The notes: generated from the letters alone by a model not told the origin. A DNA stretch of 44,045 nt from Shewanella xiamenensis (GCF_014647135.1 NZ_BMOP01000031.1:1-44045), one strand, 5' to 3'. Numbered from the stretch's first letter, positions 35,626 through 43,891 are shown. Made by a program: numbers and translations.

Positions 35626-35793
35626 CTATTCATCAGTAAAATCCCACCAAGGTTTTTCATTTTTCCTCTTCTCCTTATATGCCTTAAAAGCATCATAATC
35701 AGGCTTAAGAATAACGAACCTAATTACAAGCAACACAGCAATGATGAGAATCAAAGGCATGAATCGAATAAGCATTCCAACAAACAAGTCCAT
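35626..35793 (-). CDS. small membrane protein, 55 aa
   Basis: A 55-residue frame missed by length cut-offs. Residues 4-28 are strongly hydrophobic (FVGMLIRFMPLILIIAVLLV), followed by a basic, aromatic cytoplasmic tail (AYKEKRKNEKPWWDF). AAGGA lies 11 bases before ATG 35793. It starts 75 bases after the VIT-VWA gene on the same strand, so it is probably in that transcription unit. Confidence 0.6.
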   Translation of the reverse strand: MDLFVGMLIRFMPLILIIAVLLVIRFVILKPDYDAFKAYKEKRKNEKPWWDFTDE

Positions 35794-35867
35794 AGAAATG
35801 AATCCTTCGTAATAGAATGATTATAATGACTATTTAGTATATGCCGGGCGAAAAAGCTTTTTACCGT

Positions 35868-38045
35868 TCAACTACCAGTGAGATGCAAGGCTAGATTAGC
35901 GCGAAGATCTATCGCAATATCGGGATCGACTTGATCAATAACATGTTGTTGCTGTAACCAATGCCTTAACTTTCGACCAGTTCTTCCAGCATTAGATACT
36001 TCAAGGAATGCTAGTAGGATTTCAAACACTAGAAGTTTTTCCGGTATGTCAGGATAAAAATTCATATCAATCATCAAGATTTTCTGCAAATCAATGCCTA
36101 ATGATTTAATACAAGCAAAACTCAACTCCAACGAACCATTGGACGCAGCTTTGTTGAAAATCTTTAGCCAATTGGCGATTGCAGTCATATCACTATCAAC
36201 TGGTTCAGCAATATCATCTACAAACGTTACGTCCTGTTTGCGTAGAAATGCTGGGATATCAAGGCAATCAAGCACTGAACTGCTATACACTGGCGCGGCA
36301 AAACAAAGAGATACAACCCCTGCCCCTACCGAACCAAACCCCGCTTCACCGGCTGCACGAGTGTGCCTTATAGTTCGCAACTCTGGTAAACCGTCAGCTT
36401 TTTGGTCACGTACGGCGACCAACACACAGCAGGTTTGCTCACAAAGCAAACTATACTTAACGGCAATTTCCTCAGGTTTCTTGCTGCTCGACAATCTTTG
36501 GTAAGCAGCCAAACGTGATAGAGTTGCATTACCAATCCCTCGAAAATGTCTTACCGGGATTGACTGATTTTGCTGCATAATTTCAATATTCACGTAGGTT
36601 TTTGGTGATATTTCAGTCTCAGATGTGGCATAGCATTGATATCCATCACCCGTAAACAGTAACTGTTTATCAACTTGCTCATTAATTGGTATCGGCCAAT
36701 GTATTTTAAGATCTGTTATCTCTGGCTGACGGCATCGTTTAAATTGTCCCACAATCGCATCTGCCATCGACTCGTTTGGCGATACATAGATGGCTGAAGC
36801 GCCAGTACTGCGTGACAATTTATTCAGAAAAGCTTCGTTTACTGCAGAACCCACGCCCACACTGAATAATCGTATATTTGCTTTTGTTGCATCCGCGATT
36901 ATTGCCGCGGTATCCCACACTTCACCATCAGTGATCAGCAACATTTGCGTCGCAAATTCTGCATGCCGTCCAGTTTTGCGAGCCAAGTTTAATGCTGCTG
37001 CAATTTCAGTTCCCCCCATGTTGGCATCTAGCTGGTTGATGTATGCATGAAGTTTTGCAAGATGCTCACTATCGGCAGGAACAGGGGATGGAAACAAACT
37101 TTGTGCTTGAGACCCAAAGGAGATGATGTTGAACCAGTCTGATGGCTTGAGAAGTGTTTTAATTGCGACGAAGGCCTTACGTACCTGCTCAATGGCATCT
37201 CCGCACATTGAACCTGAGCGGTCAACAATAAACTGGAAGCACTGAGCTGACTCATTGTGGTTATCTGAGGATGGTAATAGCAGGTTGGCGCAGTACTGCA
37301 ACCCAAAAGCACTCTTTTCAACTAGAATTTCGCCAGTAAATGAAGGTAATGCTTCTAGTGTAATTATGATGTCCCTATCAGGAATAACCCTATCCCCTGA
37401 TAAAATTAAAGAATTCTCTTCTCGTTTTACTGTTAATGAATGACTTGGACTGGTAACTAATGAGGAAGATAATTCACCATTAACCGTCAGATTAAATGTT
37501 AAGCGTGCGCCATTATCTAGTGTGTGCTCAATCTGTTGATAATCTTGTAAATTTGCTGATCGCTGATGTCCGTAACGGTCACCAATTGTACACGGAAAAT
37601 AAAACCGCAGTTTACGGTCTTGCCAGTTCAGGACTTGGGCATATTGAATAGAAATGGTAACGTCATCATTAGGTAGCAAATTACCAACATTGAGACAATA
37701 TAACCCATCATTCAACCGCTCCAGTAATACTGCACTGTCACCTTCTGCTATGGCACCTTCGTATTTATCAGTTCCGATAGCTTTTGGCGTCACTTCACCT
37801 GTGAACTGACGCTCACCAATCGCCATAGATAACCCTAAAATGACCGCATCTAGTGGTAACGTAAATGAGAATATGGCTTCAATAGGGCAAGTTTCACGAT
37901 TTACAAATTCGTGAACCAATTCGACTTCACTGATAGCTCCATTCAGTTGCGCATTAACTAAACTGTGCTTTAAAACAATGTCATGATTAAACCCAAATCC
38001 TTCAGAATTACCTAGCGCTATGTTATTCATCACATTGTTGTTCAT
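35868..38045 (-). CDS. VIT and VWA domain protein, 725 aa
   Basis: A cytoplasmic protein (no signal peptide) joining a VIT (vault/inter-alpha-trypsin) domain at about residues 10-140 and a von Willebrand factor A domain at about 265-430. The VWA metal site (MIDAS) is complete: D-x-S-x-S in VDRSGSM (Asp275, Ser277, Ser279), Thr346 in GGTE and Asp373 in ITDGE. About 280 residues of unknown type follow. VIT-VWA pairs act as metal-dependent protein-binding scaffolds. ATG 38045 overlaps the 3' end of the MerR gene by 23 bases; ATG 38030 is an alternative. Overlap implies coupled expression under MerR control. Confidence 0.85.
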   Translation of the reverse strand: MNNNVMNNIALGNSEGFGFNHDIVLKHSLVNAQLNGAISEVELVHEFVNRETCPIEAIFSFTLPLDAVILGLSMAIGERQFTGEVTPKAIGTDKYEGAIAEGDSAVLLERLNDGLYCLNVGNLLPNDDVTISIQYAQVLNWQDRKLRFYFPCTIGDRYGHQRSANLQDYQQIEHTLDNGARLTFNLTVNGELSSSLVTSPSHSLTVKREENSLILSGDRVIPDRDIIITLEALPSFTGEILVEKSAFGLQYCANLLLPSSDNHNESAQCFQFIVDRSGSMCGDAIEQVRKAFVAIKTLLKPSDWFNIISFGSQAQSLFPSPVPADSEHLAKLHAYINQLDANMGGTEIAAALNLARKTGRHAEFATQMLLITDGEVWDTAAIIADATKANIRLFSVGVGSAVNEAFLNKLSRSTGASAIYVSPNESMADAIVGQFKRCRQPEITDLKIHWPIPINEQVDKQLLFTGDGYQCYATSETEISPKTYVNIEIMQQNQSIPVRHFRGIGNATLSRLAAYQRLSSSKKPEEIAVKYSLLCEQTCCVLVAVRDQKADGLPELRTIRHTRAAGEAGFGSVGAGVVSLCFAAPVYSSSVLDCLDIPAFLRKQDVTFVDDIAEPVDSDMTAIANWLKIFNKAASNGSLELSFACIKSLGIDLQKILMIDMNFYPDIPEKLLVFEILLAFLEVSNAGRTGRKLRHWLQQQHVIDQVDPDIAIDLRANLALHLTGS

Positions 38046-38475
38046 TTTCCACCCCACCATTATTTTTAGGCAAAGAGCACTGCATAACCTGCTGATAGCT
38101 ACTTACCATTGCAGGAACTAACATCCTTAACTGCTCACTACTCACACCTGCCGCAACTGGGTCAATCATTAGTGTCAGCCCTTGGCCCAGATACAAATGA
38201 CTAATTACACGCATGTCCCCTGCTTTGGGTTGCATATCAGGCAACTCAGGTTCATTTGCATAATTCAGTAATTCTTGAATTCGCTCTAAAGACAGCCCCG
38301 CACTTTGCCAACGTTTAATTTTTAGCAATTGCTCAACATGTTCTGTGTCGTACCAGGCTCCACGACCAGCGCCATGAGGCCCTTTAATCAGCCCCTTTTG
38401 CAGATAAAACCTGATCGTTCTAACTGGAAAGTCGAGCAATCTTGCCAGATCGCTGATGCCATATTTTTCTTGCAT
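38023..38475 (-). CDS. MerR-family regulator, 150 aa
   Basis: A MerR-type transcription factor starting at ATG 38475, preceded by GGAGG at the right distance. The winged HTH is at the N-terminus: YGISDLARLLDFPVRTIRFY then LQKGLIKGPHG, followed by the usual helix RIQELLNY. The C-terminal effector part lacks an obvious Cys metal-binding loop, so it is not a classical mercury or zinc sensor; the signal is unknown. A palindrome TATACA-N7-TGTATA lies 32-50 bases before the start and overlaps the likely -10 element. First gene of the cluster and overlaps the VIT-VWA gene. Confidence 0.88.
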   Translation of the reverse strand: MQEKYGISDLARLLDFPVRTIRFYLQKGLIKGPHGAGRGAWYDTEHVEQLLKIKRWQSAGLSLERIQELLNYANEPELPDMQPKAGDMRVISHLYLGQGLTLMIDPVAAGVSSEQLRMLVPAMVSSYQQVMQCSLPKNNGGVENEQQCDE

Positions 38476-38506
38476 CCTGTACCTCCATTTAAACTTCACT
38501 CAAATG

Positions 38507-38525
38507 TATACACTAGAGATGTATA
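38507..38525 (-). promoter_or_regulatory. palindromic operator/promoter of the MerR cluster
   Basis: TATACA at 38507-38512 and TGTATA at 38520-38525 form a perfect 19-base interrupted palindrome. On the minus strand it covers a TATACA-type -10 box, with TTGATC about 15 bases upstream as a poor-spacing -35. MerR proteins bind palindromes of this size between -35 and -10. Confidence 0.55.
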
Positions 38526-38734
38526 GATCAAGTGTAATGAATAATAATTTTTATGACGTTTGAATCAATAGAGAAAAAATTAACAATAAGGATAGGTTGA
38601 TTAGCTTCAAACTCTATCGGTGACCCATGTTCTTTCTGGTATTAAAATTTTTCTATGTAATATCTAAACCCATCTTATTTTGTTCTGGTCTAATCCATTT
38701 TGAGACAGTATGGTCAATAAATTAAGAGGTCTAT

Positions 38735-39042
38735 ATGAGTCTGAAGAAATCACATAAGAGTTATCCGCAGGCATTTAAAGATGAAGCTGTCTTGATGGTG
38801 CTAGAACAAGGTTATAGCGTTGCCGATGCGGAAAAGTCTCTTGGAGTTAGCACGAGCCTGCTTTACAACTGGAAGGAAAAGCACCAAGCCCTGAAACAAG
38901 GTGTCACCTTAGAAGAGTCTGAGCGTGATGAGTTGAAGCGATTGCGTAGAGAAAACAAAGAATGACGAATGGAGAAAGAAATTCTAAAATACCCAAGGGG
39001 CACGCCGAGGCAAGCGCCTTCTTTGCGAGAGAAATGAAGTAA
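38735..39042 (+). pseudogene. IS3-family OrfA, disrupted
   Basis: The HTH subunit of an IS3-type transposase. The N-terminus (SYPQAFKDEAVLMVLEQGYS) and leucine-zipper start (LKRLRRENKE) are intact for 76 residues, then a TGA at 38963-38965 replaces the usual Leu codon. After the stop, RMEKEILK continues in frame, then about 17 extra bases shift the frame before ASAFFAREMK and the normal TAA at 39040. The extra bases sit where the A-rich slippery site for OrfAB frameshifting is normally found. Confidence 0.85.
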
Positions 39043-39958
39043 GATTTCGTTTCATCAAACTGCAATCTCACCTGTTTCCCATAGCACTGTTATGTCGAGT
39101 AATGACTGTCAGTAAGTCAGGCTATTACGATTGGCATAAACGCCCTGCAAACGTGATAAGCCTTGAAACACTGAAGCTTTATCGCCTTGTTCGACAGCTA
39201 TTTAAGCAAAGTCGAGGCAGCTTAGGGAATCGTGAAATGGTGAAGAAATTACGCAAGGAAGGCTACCACGTTGGTCGCTATCTCGTTCGTAATATTATGC
39301 ACCGCCTTCGACTTAAAGCAACCCAGCGACGCGCTTACAAGGTGACTACGCAGCGAAAACACTCAGACGCAGTGGCTGATAACCTGTTAAATATGAACTT
39401 TAATCCAGTATCGGCTAATGAGGTCTGGGCGGGTGACGTGACCTATTTAAAGACGGGTGAGGGCTGGATGTATTTAGCAGTGGTGATGGATTTATATTCA
39501 CGCCGGATTGTGGGATGGCACATAGACAAACGCATGACCACAGATTTGATATCTAAGGCATTAATAAAAGCCTACAACCTGCGACAACCAGCGCGAGGGC
39601 TGGTATTTCACAGTGACCGAGGCTCGCAATATACCAGTAAGCAATTCGGTAGGCTGCTATCGAGCTATGGTATCCGAGCCAGCATGGGTGATGTGGGGGC
39701 GTGTTAGGCAACTGCTCCTGCGTTGCTCTACCTCCTGCATCCATGGAGTCGTGGGATAATGCCGTTGTTGAGCGATTCTTTGACAGCTTAAAACACGATT
39801 GGATTTTTAAAGTTAATCAACCAACAAGGGAGTTTATGAAGCAAGATGTGACTGCTTACATGAAATATTACAACTTGGAGCGGCTGCATTCTGCTAATGA
39901 CGATCTGTCACCGGTAGAGTTTGAAAATTCTCAAGTAAAAGTGTCCAGTTTGGGTTGA
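39039..39958 (+). pseudogene. IS3-family OrfB transposase, disrupted
   Basis: The DDE integrase subunit. The reading frame starts around 39039 (RFRFIKLQSHLF...), with ATG 39102 internal. DDE residues are in WAGDVTYL, FHSDRGSQY and, after the break, AVVERFF. At 39705 the normal Cys-Trp junction (GAC then WDNAVVERF) is interrupted by 47 bases, giving a TAG. The second part, from about 39752 to 39958, is in another frame. Codons outside the lesion are well preserved, so the damage looks recent. Confidence 0.88.
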
Positions 39959-40044
39959 CCAATACAGAATAAACGGGTCCACCGACATAAACCTGCCAAG
40001 GTTATAGTCGTAAATCCGGCCGTTCATATGAACGCATACAAGCT

Positions 40045-40140
40045 ATGATAAGTTATACTCAACTTGAGTTGGCTGATATCATGTTGTTTAAATCTGGTAA
40101 CGTTATCACTGACTATGACAGAGCAAGAAACAGAAATTGA
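40045..40140 (+). CDS. short frame overlapping zeta start (possible remnant or partner)
   Basis: A 31-codon frame, MISYTQLELADIMLFKSGNV then ITDYDRARNRN, overlapping the zeta-like gene by 26 bases. The frame is open upstream to a TAA at 39988, shortly after the IS end. It could be the surviving 3' end of a gene cut by the IS, or a small leader or antitoxin. The encoded peptide looks protein-like, but no family is recognised. Confidence 0.35.
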   Translation: MISYTQLELADIMLFKSGNVITDYDRARNRN

Positions 40141-40840
40141 AACTCAAGCGGTCACCTATGCGAAAGCAAATCGTACTCGGATAGCTCGAGAACTGACCGA
40201 TTTGGACAAGTTTCCAGCTGATCAACAACCTGTGTCTATTTTTATGTGCGGCTCTCCTGGCGCTGGAAAAACCGAAGCTTCAAAAGCGTTTCTTGAAATG
40301 TTTGATGAAACGGGAATTATTAGGCTTGACCCTGATGAGCTAAGAGTCTTCTTCCAAGAGTACACTGGTGAAAATTCATTCCTCTTTCAGAAAGCTGTCA
40401 GCCTTATTGTTGAACGAACCCTAGACAGAATTTTTAACAACAACCAAAGTTTCATCTTAGATGGTACTTTTTCAAACTTTGATATCGCTTGTAAAAATAT
40501 CGAGCGCTCACTAAAGCGAAATCGAGCCGTGCTCATCATCTTTGTTTATCAAGAACCTACACTAGCCTGGGAGTTTGTCCAAGCAAGAGAAAAGCTTGAA
40601 GGCAGACGCATTTTACCTACTACATTTATCGATCAATTCTTAAATTCGCAAGAGGTAGTCCGGCAAGTCAAAGCCAAATATGGCGCGGCAATCAAGATAG
40701 ATTTACTGATAAAGAACAATGATGGTAGCACTCGTATTTACCATGATAACATTACGGATGTTGAGCATCATATAAAGAAAAAATACTCTCGCACAGAATT
40801 AATAAGACTGCTAAACTTGCCACCTGAGCCTATTTTTTAG
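40115..40840 (+). CDS. zeta-toxin-family kinase, 241 aa
   Basis: A P-loop kinase of the zeta toxin/PezT group, which phosphorylates UDP-N-acetyl sugars and so blocks cell-wall precursor synthesis. Walker A is GSPGAGKT (residues 46-53), followed by IIRLDPDELR (69-77, with the substrate/base Asp72 in the usual place) and FILDGTFSNFD. The last 60 residues include an ENNDGSTRIYHDN-like segment (KNNDGSTRIY). ATG 40115 is chosen over the upstream TTG 40064 because the family starts near this point, though no strong ribosome binding site is visible. A small partner gene follows after 21 bases, and a terminator closes the pair. Confidence 0.85.
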   Translation: MTEQETEIETQAVTYAKANRTRIARELTDLDKFPADQQPVSIFMCGSPGAGKTEASKAFLEMFDETGIIRLDPDELRVFFQEYTGENSFLFQKAVSLIVERTLDRIFNNNQSFILDGTFSNFDIACKNIERSLKRNRAVLIIFVYQEPTLAWEFVQAREKLEGRRILPTTFIDQFLNSQEVVRQVKAKYGAAIKIDLLIKNNDGSTRIYHDNITDVEHHIKKKYSRTELIRLLNLPPEPIF

Positions 40841-40861
40841 GCTGTTTTATGTGAGAAATCT

Positions 40862-41026
40862 ATGTCGACCAATACAGCTAAAATTAACGTTACTACATCC
40901 AAGCTTTCAGCCTTTGTTATGAACGCAAGTTCAGCAGAGAAAAAACGTGTGTATACTCAAGTTATCAAGAAAGCGACTGAGTCACAGAATAAAATGATTA
41001 TTGAAGCCAAATCCATGGCAGTGTAA
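40862..41026 (+). CDS. small zeta-partner protein (putative antitoxin), 54 aa
   Basis: A 54-residue basic protein, too short for ordinary ORF lists, 21 bases after the zeta-like gene with GAGAAA before ATG 40862. Its centre, FVMNASSAEKKRVYTQVIKK followed by ATESQ, aligns with the orphan protein at 16833-16991. The pairing with a toxin, conserved core and size suggest an antitoxin. It is unlike the classical epsilon antitoxin. Gene order here is toxin first, antitoxin second, the reverse of epsilon-zeta. Confidence 0.7.
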   Translation: MSTNTAKINVTTSKLSAFVMNASSAEKKRVYTQVIKKATESQNKMIIEAKSMAV

Positions 41027-41045
41027 TTCATTGGTTTTGTGAATA

Positions 41046-41066
41046 AAGCCCCGTTAGGGGCTTTTC
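41046..41066 (+). terminator. rho-independent terminator after zeta pair
   Basis: AAGCCCC (41046-41052), loop GTTA and GGGGCTT (41057-41063) followed by TTCC. Strong GC stem 20 bases after the small partner's stop; likely end of the two-gene operon. Confidence 0.85.
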
Positions 41067-41103
41067 CTATTTCCTCTGCATCATCACCAACACTCTTCAA
41101 GAT

Positions 41104-41757
41104 TCATTCCCCCTCTCGTGCTGCAGGGTGCGTATGATGATAAACCTCCTTTAGCTTACCAATCGTCACCTGGGTATAGACTTGTGTTGTCGAAATATCT
41201 GCATGGCCTACCTGCTCTTGGATATAGCGAATGTCGGCACCATTTTCTAACATTGCGGTAGCGGTGGTATGTCGATACAAATTACATGCACCAGGTTTAT
41301 CTACGCCAGCCCGCCGCACGTACTTAGACACCAAAGCGGTAAGCTGCCTATCGGTAAATGGGAGACCGTCATTATTCAAAAATAACACTGAACCTGATGC
41401 GAATATGGCAAAGCTGGGGCAAACATTGTTAACGTACTGCTTAACCCACTGACATGCACGTTTTGCGATCGGAATAACCCTATCTTTCTTGCCTTTACCT
41501 TGTTCAATTCGCACAACAAAATTTTCAAAATCAATGTCATTTAACTTTAATCGCCCCAATTCGGCTCTGCGGATCCCTGTAGCATAATAGGTTTCCAAAA
41601 TCGCACGATCACGTAGACCAATATCACCATGCATTGCCGTCTGTTTAAAAATGGCATCTATCTCTACGTCGACCAAAAAACCTTTTGGGAGTCTTCGTGG
41701 TAGCCTGGGAAGCTTAAAGCGTAACGTAGGATCTTCACTGAGATAACTTATACTCAT
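41104..41757 (-). CDS. tyrosine recombinase, catalytic domain only, altered box II
   Basis: A 217-residue site-specific recombinase of the XerC/D-integrase type. The catalytic domain shows Arg63 (ATGIRRAEL), Lys88 (QGKGKKDR), Arg162, His185 (VGHADIST) and the nucleophile Tyr194 (TTQVYTQ). The box-II histidine of the usual H-x-L-R-H is Asn159 here (CNLYRHTT). The N-terminal core-binding domain of about 100 residues is absent; the frame begins MSISYLSEDPTLRFKLP. It may be a truncated or altered integrase linked to the mobile region. It starts at 41757, overlapping a divergent small frame by two bases. Confidence 0.82.
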   Translation of the reverse strand: MSISYLSEDPTLRFKLPRLPRRLPKGFLVDVEIDAIFKQTAMHGDIGLRDRAILETYYATGIRRAELGRLKLNDIDFENFVVRIEQGKGKKDRVIPIAKRACQWVKQYVNNVCPSFAIFASGSVLFLNNDGLPFTDRQLTALVSKYVRRAGVDKPGACNLYRHTTATAMLENGADIRYIQEQVGHADISTTQVYTQVTIGKLKEVYHHTHPAAREGE

Positions 41758-41905
41758 GTATGTTGATGATATAACAAGTTTTTTCCAATTATTTGCCGCA
41801 AAGTTTGAGTATGTCTTAGGGTATCACCCGACAGTCTACTTTGAAGCCGCGGAACAATATTGGGAAAAGCAGATGATTGAAGCACAATCTAACGCGCCTC
41901 AATAA
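41756..41905 (+). CDS. small hypothetical protein, 49 aa
   Basis: A 49-residue frame (MYVDDITSFFQLFAAKFEYV...) with aromatic-rich, protein-like composition ending ...YWEKQMIEAQSNAPQ. It begins head-to-head with the recombinase gene; their start codons overlap by two bases. No ribosome binding site is obvious. It may be part of an older gene truncated when the recombinase region was rearranged. Confidence 0.4.
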   Translation: MYVDDITSFFQLFAAKFEYVLGYHPTVYFEAAEQYWEKQMIEAQSNAPQ

Positions 41906-42007
41906 TCACCTACTAGCGAACCTTTTTGCTTAAACCCTTACTCACATCTAAGCAGCCAACGCCCACAAACAGCGAACTATCAGATAAAATCGGCAATATA
42001 CTGCACA

Positions 42008-42943
42008 TTACAGTATCCGACCTGCAACCCACGTTTCCAATACATCAGCCAGTTTAATGAGTTGTTCTTGATGCTTGGATTTGTTTTTCGCTAGGTTTTG
42101 GATATTCAATAACTTCCATCTCACCGCAGGTAGTGCCGCAATGCTCGGTTCATCAAACAATGACCAATCAGGCTGACCCTGTTTAAAGGATAATAAAAAG
42201 TCTCTATCTTTTGCAGTAAAGTGATGCTGCAACGCTGTTAGCATTTCTGAGCGAGTTAAAAGCAGCTCATTGAGTTTAATCGGCTTTGTCGTCATTCCAT
42301 TGAATTCAGTTTGAAAGCTTTCATCAAGCGGTTTCCAGCGTGGAGACATCACTTCATTAATGGGCCTTGGATGGCTAAGTGTATAAGTGAGAAAGCCGAC
42401 TAAAATATCTCGACTGATCCCCTCTTCCGCCAGCAGCATTTTCACATCGAAAAGATCCCTTGGGTGCTGTCTATCCATCGCTGCACATAACTTACCACCG
42501 TATAGATCAGGCAGGCTTACAACGGGGATCTCTGCGTACCCAAATTCTTCTTCAACTAACTCAACGACTGGCATTAATACCGCTTTGTGTAGCGTACCTC
42601 TCGCAACAGGAGAGACTTCAATTTTTATTGTGACTCTATCACTTGTCACGACAACCCTGAGCTCATCATATTTATTGTCTTGAAATACTGCACTAAGGTT
42701 CGGTTGTAGATTGATCTGCGCAGTCAAACGACCAAGCGCTTCCTTCACACTTTGTAGCGCTTGTTCCCTTGGCTCCAAAGGAAGATAAGCCAAATCGATA
42801 TCGACCGATAAGCGTGGGAAGTTGCGTACAAATAGGTTGATAGCCGTACCGCCCTTTAGGGCAAATACCTTCTCTTGGGCGACGAGCGGCAACATCCGAA
42901 TAAGCAAGGTCACTTGCTGGTAGTATATCGATGACTTATTCAT
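42008..42943 (-). CDS. AbiEii-type nucleotidyltransferase toxin
   Basis: Toxin of a type IV-like AbiE system, a DUF1814 nucleotidyltransferase. The signature GGTAINL (residues 31-37) precedes the metal-binding D-x-D in SVDIDLAYL (Asp48, Asp50). Downstream DLYGGKLCAAMDRQHPRDLF matches the family's conserved K-x-x-A-x-x-x-R-x-x-x-R-D-x-x-D stretch. At 311 residues it is typical. ATG 42943 overlaps the antitoxin gene end by 8 bases, so translation is coupled. Confidence 0.9.
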   Translation of the reverse strand: MNKSSIYYQQVTLLIRMLPLVAQEKVFALKGGTAINLFVRNFPRLSVDIDLAYLPLEPREQALQSVKEALGRLTAQINLQPNLSAVFQDNKYDELRVVVTSDRVTIKIEVSPVARGTLHKAVLMPVVELVEEEFGYAEIPVVSLPDLYGGKLCAAMDRQHPRDLFDVKMLLAEEGISRDILVGFLTYTLSHPRPINEVMSPRWKPLDESFQTEFNGMTTKPIKLNELLLTRSEMLTALQHHFTAKDRDFLLSFKQGQPDWSLFDEPSIAALPAVRWKLLNIQNLAKNKSKHQEQLIKLADVLETWVAGRIL

Positions 42944-43724
42944 ATTGATTTTCTTCTGTCTTAATAAACGATGCTGGCACTGTTATTTGATACCGCCCAT
43001 CGTAACGGCCATGAGCCACCACCTGACGCTTTCCCGCACCAAGCGTGATTTGCTGCTCATCTAGCCTTTTGCTCCACTGGTGTTGATAGTAGTGGCCTAA
43101 AAAGAGAAATACGCGATTAGCTTGTACGGCTTCACTTCGATTTAGTATTGACTGTATTTTACGTGGGCTGAGATTCACTAACCCTTGAAACAGCTCCGCG
43201 GCATGCTCAAAACTGATATGTTTGCCAATGGCATTGACGACCTCATAGGCGGCAAGCTCCGCACAACTTGCCTTAACTTCCCTATTGTTCACCCCTATAG
43301 TAATAAAGTCTTTTTCCAACGTTTGGGTCAGCTTGCTACTGGTATAGAAAAGCCAATTTTGCTCCTCCAATTCGCGGAACCACTTTGGCAACGCCTGCTT
43401 ACTTTGACAGCCAACCCAAACTTGTTTGCTGCTTAGTTGAAGATAATGACTAAGCCCTTGATGCGTTAGGCTACTGACTCCCGCAAGGTGAACAGGAAGC
43501 TTTAGCTGCTCATTCACAGCCTTGAGCGCTTCAACCCAATGAGGCTGTAACTTGCCTGTTGACTTAGGACGAACATAAACCCCCGCACTTATCTTGTACA
43601 ACCAACCACTCTGCACATATTTTCTCACCAAAGATGAGCTGATCTCATTTTGTGTCAACCACGACTGAAGCACTACCGCACCAGGACTCGTATGATTAAT
43701 CAGCCAGTTTATTTTTGATGACAT
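42936..43724 (-). CDS. AbiEi-type antitoxin and autorepressor
   Basis: A 262-residue antitoxin with an N-terminal winged HTH (WLTQNEISSSLVRKYVQSGW, then LYKISAGVYVRP) and a C-terminal antitoxin domain, the AbiEi arrangement. It represses its own promoter and counters AbiEii without direct binding in known examples. The HTH has YV-x-SGWL-x-K-I-x-x-GVY, characteristic of the family. It is first in the operon; an inverted repeat GTACC-TTA-GGTAC lies 78 bases upstream. Confidence 0.9.
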   Translation of the reverse strand: MSSKINWLINHTSPGAVVLQSWLTQNEISSSLVRKYVQSGWLYKISAGVYVRPKSTGKLQPHWVEALKAVNEQLKLPVHLAGVSSLTHQGLSHYLQLSSKQVWVGCQSKQALPKWFRELEEQNWLFYTSSKLTQTLEKDFITIGVNNREVKASCAELAAYEVVNAIGKHISFEHAAELFQGLVNLSPRKIQSILNRSEAVQANRVFLFLGHYYQHQWSKRLDEQQITLGAGKRQVVAHGRYDGRYQITVPASFIKTEENQYE

Positions 43725-43801
43725 AGTTGCACCATAAGTACCAAAATATAGAGTAAATTAAACCAACTATAGAAGCAGAGTTTATAAATTGCAATTACTT
43801 A

Positions 43802-43814
43802 GTACCTTAGGTAC
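43802..43814. promoter_or_regulatory. candidate AbiEi operator
   Basis: GTACCTTAGGTAC is a near-perfect palindrome (GTACC arms, 3-base centre). AAGTACC also occurs at about 43736-43742, a possible further half-site near the abiEi start. Known AbiEi proteins bind inverted repeats in their promoter. Assignment is by position. Confidence 0.45.
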
Positions 43815-43891
43815 ATGTTTATCGAAAAATGCAAACTAGCAGAATGAGGGGAAGATTAGTTACCAGTAAAAGGCTAAGGAGGGATACTTAC

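Larger units (their letters stand above)
38686..39961 (+). mobile_element. decayed IS3-family insertion sequence
   Basis: An element of about 1276 bp bounded by imperfect inverted ends: TGGTCTAATCCATTTTGAGA on the left and, read on the minus strand, TGGTCAACCCAAACTGGACA on the right. OrfA and OrfB of the IS3 family lie inside. OrfA has an internal stop and a roughly 17-base insertion; OrfB has a 47-base insertion that breaks its frame. The element is therefore almost certainly unable to move by itself. No target-site duplication is evident next to these ends, so exact borders are uncertain. Confidence 0.75.
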
